A stretch of 64,000 bases of DNA, taken from NCBI GenBank assembly GCA_944474755.1, contig OX104115.1, positions 59,462,648 through 59,526,647 of the forward strand, given 5' to 3'. The notes under the pieces were generated by a model. The model saw nothing but the letters and a program-made list of their open reading frames with translations. It searched no databases and was not told the origin of the DNA. Positions 58,005 to 64,000 of the stretch are shown here, in pieces. Origin of the DNA: Limnoperna fortunei (lineage: Eukaryota; Mollusca; Bivalvia; Mytilida; Modiolidae). The position numbers and the translations under genes were made by a program. Each line of letters opens with the position of its first letter. The stretch's first letter is position 1.

Positions 58005-58153
58005 CTGGTTTTCAGAAATTATCGTTGGTTTGTTGAATATTATCCACGTAACCGTTTCCTGACATCCGGGTTGTGTAAATGATCCTTCGTATGTTACATA
58101 CTGATCTGTGTTAGGAAGTAAAGACGACAGATCCAACGATTTTATTCGTGTCT
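58005..58153 (-). CDS. Alpha-carbonic anhydrase exon (active-site Thr region)
   Basis: After TTTTTAG the frame reads TRIKSLDLSSLLPNTDQYVT, YEGSFTQPGCQETVTWIIFN and KPTIISENQ, then donor CAG|GTACTG. This is the family's signature: LLP....Y..Y.GSLTTPPC.E.V.W......I..Q. Alpha-carbonic anhydrases are zinc enzymes interconverting CO2 and bicarbonate; in molluscs they serve pH control and shell formation. The Thr matching Thr199 of human CA II is kept. Leu198 is Phe, as in the slow CA III, Thr200 is Gln and Pro202 is Gly. The Cys of extracellular members is present. Its phase (1 in, 0 out) fits the exon at 59296, and it ends at the same Gln as a vertebrate exon. Confidence 0.92.
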
Positions 58154-58869
58154 CTAAAAACAGTTATTTGATACAAAAGGTAGTTAAGTAATACAAAACT
58201 CTACACTTTGTGACCAAAATAATGAATAAATTTAGCAGATCCGAGGTTTCAATCAGGAATATATTTTACCAATAATTTTTTCTGGATTAACTTTGTTGTT
58301 AAAATCTGTAATAATTCTGTGTTATCTTGTAAACAAGTACGATTTGTATAATAACCATGAAGAAAAAAGACAAACAGTTACCAGTGTAAATGGCAATCGA
58401 TCGTTGGTGCAGTCTCGTTTTGCTTTCGATTTGTTTCAAATATGAATTTACACGTGTGTGCGTGATTGTTCATCAACTTACACTTGTTTAATGTTTCAAA
58501 CATCGTCTTGGTTGAAATTAACAAAATAATAATAAAATGAAAATAATTACAAAATTGTAAGATTTGATGGATAATTTTCATTTGACACCCAATAGCATTG
58601 CTATGCTCTCTAATGCAACTGTTTTGCTTTAATGTTTCAAAGAAATAAAGAAGAAAATGACCAATGATTCAAACGTGAAGTTATTAAAAACAAACAACCA
58701 TTATTTACAATACAAATCACGCTGGGTCACTTTCCCCAAGACCACCGTGGGCAGTCCGGCAATATTCACATTTCGGTGTCTTTTTTACAAACAACGAGTT
58801 AACATAATTGCCTGCTTTTTTTTTCCCCAAGGACTATGCATACATGTCTTGTTATAAGGCAAAATAAAC

Positions 58870-59235
58870 AGAGTTGCCCAACGCGTCCCCGTGTGGCTGA
58901 TAGTGGAGCCCCTCCCCCGGTTGGGGATTGGGTTATTAGATTATAATATGGCAAGCCTGGCCGCGGACCGTATTGGATGACGTGTTTAGAGAGTGCCTCG
59001 CACCTTGTACGATAAATATCCCTTCTGTAGATTGCGAAGAGTAGGATCATTGTAACCGCTACAAAAAGCTTAATTTTCCGTCCATACTCTATACTTTTCC
59101 AGTGGCAGTCACTATTGTGTTCCCGGTGGCCCATCCTGTTTCCCCGTTGATTTTATTGTATTTTAACTTGTCCTCGTCCTGAATATAGCTGAAATACTGC
59201 TTACTGGACGTTTAAACAATCAATCAATCAATCCA
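58870..59235 (+). mobile_element. Family 2 dispersed element, most complete copy
   Basis: Runs from GTGTGGCTGATAGTGGAGCC through TGGCAAGCCTGGCCGCGGAC, CGTATTGGATGACGTGTTTA, GAGAGTGCCTCGCACCTTGT, AGATTGCGAAGAGTAGGATC, ATTGTAACCGCTACAAAAAG and CGTCCTGAATATAGCTGAAA, then TACTGCTTACTGGACG, to a CAATCAATCAATC tail. Four other body copies lie at 28800, 36870, 38030 and 53115. It has no coding capacity; the 111-codon minus frame here is a by-product. The tail and length suggest a SINE, but I see no clear tRNA-like head. It lies in the carbonic anhydrase intron. Confidence 0.8.
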
Positions 59236-59295
59236 CTGCAGACTGGTGGAAAAATAAATTCCACTTTGGCTGTAACATATACACAAATATCTTAC

Positions 59296-59322
59296 CGTAA
59301 ACTGTATTGGTTCCACTGTGAT
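59296..59322 (-). CDS. Alpha-carbonic anhydrase, 27-bp micro-exon
   Basis: Between TAATTTTGTAG and donor TTACG|GTAAGA lie 27 bases reading HSGTNTVY, with a split Asp at the front and a split Glu at the end. Phase 1 on both sides fits the exons at 63487 and 58005 exactly. It supplies the short link between the helix ending RTD and the strand leading into LDLSSLLP. Alone it would not be convincing; the phase match with two firm exons is the evidence. Confidence 0.75.
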
Positions 59323-59329
59323 CTACAAA

Positions 59330-60059
59330 ATTACATAAAATTTTGAAATTTAAATAAACGAATATCTATATTTTTTGTTGTTATTTCTGTAAATATCTTT
59401 TATATTTCGCTCGCCAATTATAACTAAGCTTGGGCAGTTAAAGAATGCATAAACACAACAACAAAATGTCTTCATCCTATTTGATTTCTTAGTAAATAGG
59501 CGTTCTTTTACTGTTTACAGGGTATTTTTTAATCAAGGCGATCACATTTATTTAACACATTACACCATAGATCGATTCGGCTAAAATTAAATTATTTGTT
59601 TTTTTCGTGCAAATATCGGAACAAAATTGGCACCAATAAAGGAACTCTTAATGTTTATCGTAACCGCGTTTTCATAATTAACTGTTTATAAAAACAGAAT
59701 TTGACAACAAATTTGCCAGTGTTTTAATAAACATTGAATTCAAGGTCGACCTAATGAAACTTTATTTGGAGAAATCAACAAAGACGATATAAATGGTTTT
59801 TTCTTGTATAAAATTAATGTTTCCAGGCAGATATAAATATTTTTCGTTTACTTATGGATTGTTCAGCTTTTGTTATTGTTGATTGGAGATACTAAGCATT
59901 TTATCATTTTAAAACAGCTCATTTTCAGTGATGCTTTCAGGTATTACGTAAGCAGATTATACCTTTAAGCATCCGTTTATGTTATGTTTAAGAATGTGTC
60001 GTTTTTGATAAGCGCTGTATATCAAACTATATATGGTCCCCCCTTATAGCTATAAACGT
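59330..60059. other. Intron, no further feature
   Basis: AT-rich sequence inside the carbonic anhydrase gene; no repeat or exon seen. Confidence 0.5.
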
Positions 60060-60301
60060 CCGCCCCCTTTTGTCAAGGCAAGGTAGTTAGCCATCAACTT
60101 TTGATAATGAGCGTAAATCAACTCTGATGTAACGAGTTCGAGTCTGGTGTTAAGAAGAGTGTCTCCGACTCAAACTTTAATTGAAAAGGCTTGGAAGACA
60201 AATTTTCTATCGACTATCATATGTTTTCGCCGAGTACTAAGTTCTCGCCCTTCCATGCATATGGGACGTTAAGCAGACAATCAATCAATCAATCAATCAA
60301 T
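60060..60301 (+). mobile_element. Chimeric SINE: family 1 head, family 2 tail
   Basis: The head GTCAAGGCAAGGTAGTTAGC and the B-box-like AACGAGTTCGAGTCTGGTGT, then GTGTCTCCGACTCAAACTTT, belong to family 1. The end ATGGGACGTTAAGCAGACAA and a perfect (CAAT)n tail belong to family 2. The middle is diverged. Confidence 0.6.
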
Positions 60302-60419
60302 TGAAGTGCAGGCACTGGCATCTCATATAAGTATAATATGTTACACCGGTTTCTGAGACAAAAGCTATTGGGCTATCGTCAAAGTGTTTTTTTTTGTTTG
60401 GAATTTCATTGTTCATGGT

Positions 60420-60700
60420 AGGGGCCACGGTGACCGAGTGGTTAAGATAGTTCGTCTACTATTGTTCACGTGCTCTGTAAACAACTAGTGAGGTTGCGGT
60501 CGATTTTCACTGCGGGCTGAGTTCGCTCGACTCCGATTGACAAGGATTGCCAGTTTTTCTAACGTAGGTCGGAGGCTTTCTCCTGGTACTCCGCCCCCCC
60601 CCCCCCCCCCCCACCACCACCAAACAACAAAAACTGGATGTCATGATATAGCTGAAATATTGATTAAAGTGGCGTAAAACACCATTAAAACAAACAAATT
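60420..60700 (+). mobile_element. Family 1 SINE, best full-length copy
   Basis: GGTGACCGAGTGGTTAAGAT (clear A box of a class II tRNA-like head), GAGGTTGCGGTCGATTTTCA (B-box position), GGCTGAGTTCGCTCGACTCC, GATTGACAAGGATTGCCAGT, CTTTCTCCTGGTACTCCG, a 19-base C run (60594-60612), ACAACAAAAACTGGATGTCA, TGATATAGCTGAAATATTGA and an ACAAACAAA tail. An internal RNA polymerase III promoter is expected for such elements. Confidence 0.85.
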
Positions 60701-60709
60701 GTTGATGAT

Positions 60710-63486
60710 CTCTGCGTTTCAGATTATCGTAATGTTTTACGTTCGGGATTACATTTTACAGTTATTTATCGATACGTAAAAATGTTTTGCGTCCCAGCAA
60801 ATAAACATGATTTACATGCTTAATGTAAAGACAGGAAACTACTCTCGTTTGACTTCCATGTTTGACATTTCAATGTGATTGACGGTTACACCCAGACAGA
60901 CATTTTCCGATTGTCGTATCTGTGTCCTGTTATTTGTCATGCTAAGAGACCTTGTCCGATGTCTTTAGTGAAGCACTATTGATCAGATGATTGAAACCAC
61001 AATAACAATCACTCGGTCAGTTTTTTTCGAGTTTTGTTCTTCTTTTTTGTGCATTTTTAAATTTATTTTTATTTTTGCAGCGACGTAACTCGCTGGAATA
61101 ATCGCTTTTCTGATATTAATGCTTTTATATATAAATAGTTGTCGTAATCGCCCTGCGGCTTAAATATATTACTTTAAAGCGATATATATTCCTGAACAGA
61201 TTGATCTACATTTCTGCACTCGCATCAGTCTCACAGATTAGACCCCTAATGCGTTTGTAATGAATTTCACAATTTTAATACTCTTTATTTCAAACTCTAT
61301 ATTAATATTGTTATATTTTAAGTCTCTTATATAAAATGTATCCCTAACTGCATTGATTACCGATCGAATCTTGGTAGCGATATGCTCCATTATAATGCAT
61401 TGATTAACAATATTTCCTAAAATACTAAAAGCTATTGAAATACGCAATAATTGCCAGTGCATGTATTTGTTAAATAGTATATGCGAATATTCGTAGCCAT
61501 ATTTTATTCCGGGTCTTTTCAAAAGTTGTCGGTAAGCCATGCTAATTTCGTAAGGACTCTAAGTACGACATTTTCTGATTCCTTTTACATAGGAAAAATT
61601 GTAACGCCTGTTTTACTTATGTTAATAGGAAACTTATTAAAACAAGTGTTTGAGAAATTTTAAACAGAGTACACTTAGTAAAATGTAAGAAATCCGAACG
61701 GTCAACGCATAAAGAAAAGCCATCGAACAGCAGAATCCGAGTAAGACAAAGACACGCGACACAAAGAAGAAACTAAACAGAACGGCAGAGAAAGGATATC
61801 CAGAACCGATGAAAAGCGTGAAACATATGGGTGCACTCGTGTTCTCAGAGAAATTCCAGGTTCTTTAAAGCGTGTTTTAAACATATCATGAAAGTGTATT
61901 GAAATAAGTGTTGTAAAAAAAAACATCTGTTGCTCAAGTATTATAAAACCTGGTATGGTCTCAAGAATCAATTTTATATAGCGATTTTTCCTCACTTGGG
62001 AATGTGGAGGCCATGATAGAGCGAGAGATTTAATTTTTCAAGATAATTAACTTTTGGTTTTTTATAAATTAATTACCTTAATTAAATTTGTGTAAGTATG
62101 TGTGGGATTGAAAAAAATAATCGTCATAATTTTGTTCGTTCTTTCACTAAAATATGACATGGAACACAATTTGTAAAGCAATTATTATGGGTGTATTTTC
62201 CATCTTTTACAAACCGATTGAAGTTATTTTACGCTTAAACACGTCGAATAATGTTCTGAGGCCATAATGTTTTACCTTGAATTCTGAATTCTTATTTAAA
62301 AAAACATATATTTTAAAGGTTCAAAAATAGTTCAATAACAAAATTTAGTTTAGCTGATGTTCCCATAATTTACTTAAATCAATCCCAAATAGTTACTAAA
62401 AACGATGTAAATGAATAAATGAATGACGTTTTTATAGTATATTGGTTTTAGCATACCACATGTGGATACTCTCCGCACAAAGGATACAACGTGTATATCC
62501 TCTGCCACACGTCATCCACCGCTTACTGCGGAATATGCGTCCCATATCTTTGATTTTGGTAAACAAAGACCGATGTTTTTAAACAAAAATACACGAGATC
62601 TTATTTTTTATTATATAATGTATTTACACACTTTTGATACCGTTTTATAAAAAGTACTGCGTTCGTACGAGAGGTTTATCCAATGGTGTGGCAGAGATGA
62701 TTGTTGATACCCATAATCCTTTGCGTGTAGATTGACATGGAGTACGATTTGTAATATTTACAACTTGCAATACCCTAAGTTGCGAGCTCATGCAATTAAT
62801 TTCTCATTACACTTATGTGTAATATAGCATGCGTTATTCATTTGTTAAAAATGTTTAACGTTGGAAAATAAATGTGTATTAAACATTTGCGGTACTTATT
62901 CGTAGCTAACATACTTTTGTCGTGGTCTCATGTTTTTAAATTTATTAAACTAATTAGTGTGGCTAAATCAAATTTATTAGGAGATCAAAAAACTTTGATG
63001 GTAAAGAGTATTAGGTTCTTACATATATTCGTTTTTGGGGAAATACCGGATGATTTCGAAGAGTGATAGAAATTTTATGGTAACATAACCACGTTCTTGT
63101 TCACACGTTCTGATAGGATGATGTAACGAGTACAGATGAGAGCGCGTAAACTGTACAGGGTTATCTGTACTAGACATCGCCGATTTACGGAAGAATTACT
63201 TTGCATAATCAAATTCGAAAAATGCTTGTCACTTCCGGCTATTGCCTTGGGATACGAAACATGTTTCGTACGAAAAATGTTTGTAATATCATGGCAGTAA
63301 CTATAAAACAATGACTAAGTGAATTGGGTCAATATAAAGTATATACCACTCCGTCCCAATAACAACTACTGTACAAACATTTAAAAAATATTTTTCAATT
63401 AATAAATGTCTTTTAAATCTGCATTAGGATTACAACGGACAATTAAGTAAACAATGTTTCTATCAATCTAATCTATCAAATCTTAC
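60710..63486. other. Carbonic anhydrase intron, nothing else firm
   Basis: AT-rich. Open frames at 61238-61540, 61481-61663, 61702-61995, 62462-62650, 62872-63066 and 63075-63311 show no domain pattern or splice support. I read all of this as intron. Confidence 0.45.
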
Positions 63487-63556
63487 CATCAGTTCTTTGC
63501 ATTTGTGGTAAATATGACACAATCTTGTCTATTGCATAGTTTGACTTGCTTTTGGT
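63487..63556 (-). CDS. Alpha-carbonic anhydrase exon (helix before the active-site strand)
   Basis: After TATCTTTTGTAG the frame reads TKSKSNYAIDKIVSYLPQMQ then RTD, and leaves through donor GATG|GTAAGA in phase 1. It matches the N.al..I...L..... helix that precedes the LLP segment in alpha-carbonic anhydrases. It enters in phase 0. The three zinc-binding histidines and the N-terminal half must lie in exons further upstream on this strand, beyond 64000. The right-hand 440 bases show no further exon. Confidence 0.8.
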
Positions 63557-64000
63557 CTACAAAAGATAAACATATAAATTAAAGATGTTTGTTACAGTAA
63601 ACCGTTACAAAAGTCCCCCTAACTTCCGTTTTTATTATATATATTATACAAACAGAAACTGTTGAAACCTACATGAACATGTCCGCATAATACTTCACAT
63701 GGTTGCAAAGGCCGAAGCAACAAATTCACACTAGTTTTGCTTTAGTGAAAACAAGTGCAAGTGTTTGTTTGCTGAAACACCAACAGCGCATGTACACTAG
63801 TTTCTATTGCTGCAAAGTTTTCTGAAGTTTAGAAAACAATTTAAAAGTTGTGTAGTTTCTTTGGCCATTTTGAATTTTCCAGTCCCCAAACATATCAAAA
63901 CACGACAGATAATATAAAAAAAAACGACTTGTTAAAAACTGTAATCTTTTAATTATCTTATTCAGTTTAATTTTCAGTTTGAGACTCGGCTCCACCACTT

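Noticed and set aside
58799..59134. 111-codon minus-strand open frame, among the longest in the window
   Set aside because: It lies entirely in and beside a family 2 repeat; the same sequence in other copies is not open.
60420..60500. tRNA-like sequence with A and B boxes
   Set aside because: It is the head of a SINE; the cloverleaf is incomplete and similar heads recur in many copies, so it is not a tRNA gene.

Overview
The window looks like nuclear DNA of a mollusc, most likely a bivalve. It is strongly AT-rich, has short exons in long introns bounded by GT/AG sites, and carries no bacterial operons, rRNA or tRNA genes. Two dispersed short-repeat families of a type I associate with bivalve genomes recur on both strands: a tRNA-headed SINE (family 1) and an element ending in (CAAT)n (family 2). 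The organism call rests on recognising these repeats and is not proven. Most long open frames are chance or lie inside repeats, so the real genes were found from short exons, splice sites and phase.

Three gene regions can be supported. (1) About 0.9-12 kb, + strand: candidate short exons of an unrecognised, charged, low-complexity protein. The best pair (4805-4961 and 9106-9266) joins in phase and ends in a stop codon; an intron of about 4.1 kb between them holds two inverted SINEs, a long-TIR DNA element and a minisatellite. (2) About 28.2-34.3 kb, - strand: exons of a C-type lectin-like gene. There is a possible N-terminal membrane segment, the mid-domain motif LWTGANDRDMEG and a terminal exon with stop; the upstream exon phases do not all join, so an exon is missing or two genes are present. 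(3) About 58-63.6 kb, - strand: three exons of an alpha-carbonic anhydrase whose phases fit exactly, including the region equivalent to the active-site threonine. Its N-terminal half lies beyond the right edge and its last exon is not certain.

The rest is mobile and repetitive DNA. There are three decayed Tc1/mariner elements (24.9, 26.4 and 33.1 kb; the middle one keeps its inverted ends and a DD34E layout). At least five relics of one reverse-transcriptase family lie at 16.6, 21.1, 38.6, 40.1 and 43.8 kb. Two non-autonomous DNA elements have long inverted ends (6.1-7.3 kb and 14.6-16.2 kb, the second flanked by TTAA). Tandem arrays lie at 8.3, 12.6, 19.7, 32.6, 41.8, 45.1 and 52.1 kb.

The most striking single object is a perfect inverted repeat with 68-bp arms and a 5-nt loop at 35.1 kb, which is either a very young structure or an assembly artefact. 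I found no convincing new multi-gene system. The best leads are that palindrome, the mirrored motif arrays of the 6.1-kb element, the lectin that has lost two expected cysteines, and the cluster of small unassigned exons at the left end.
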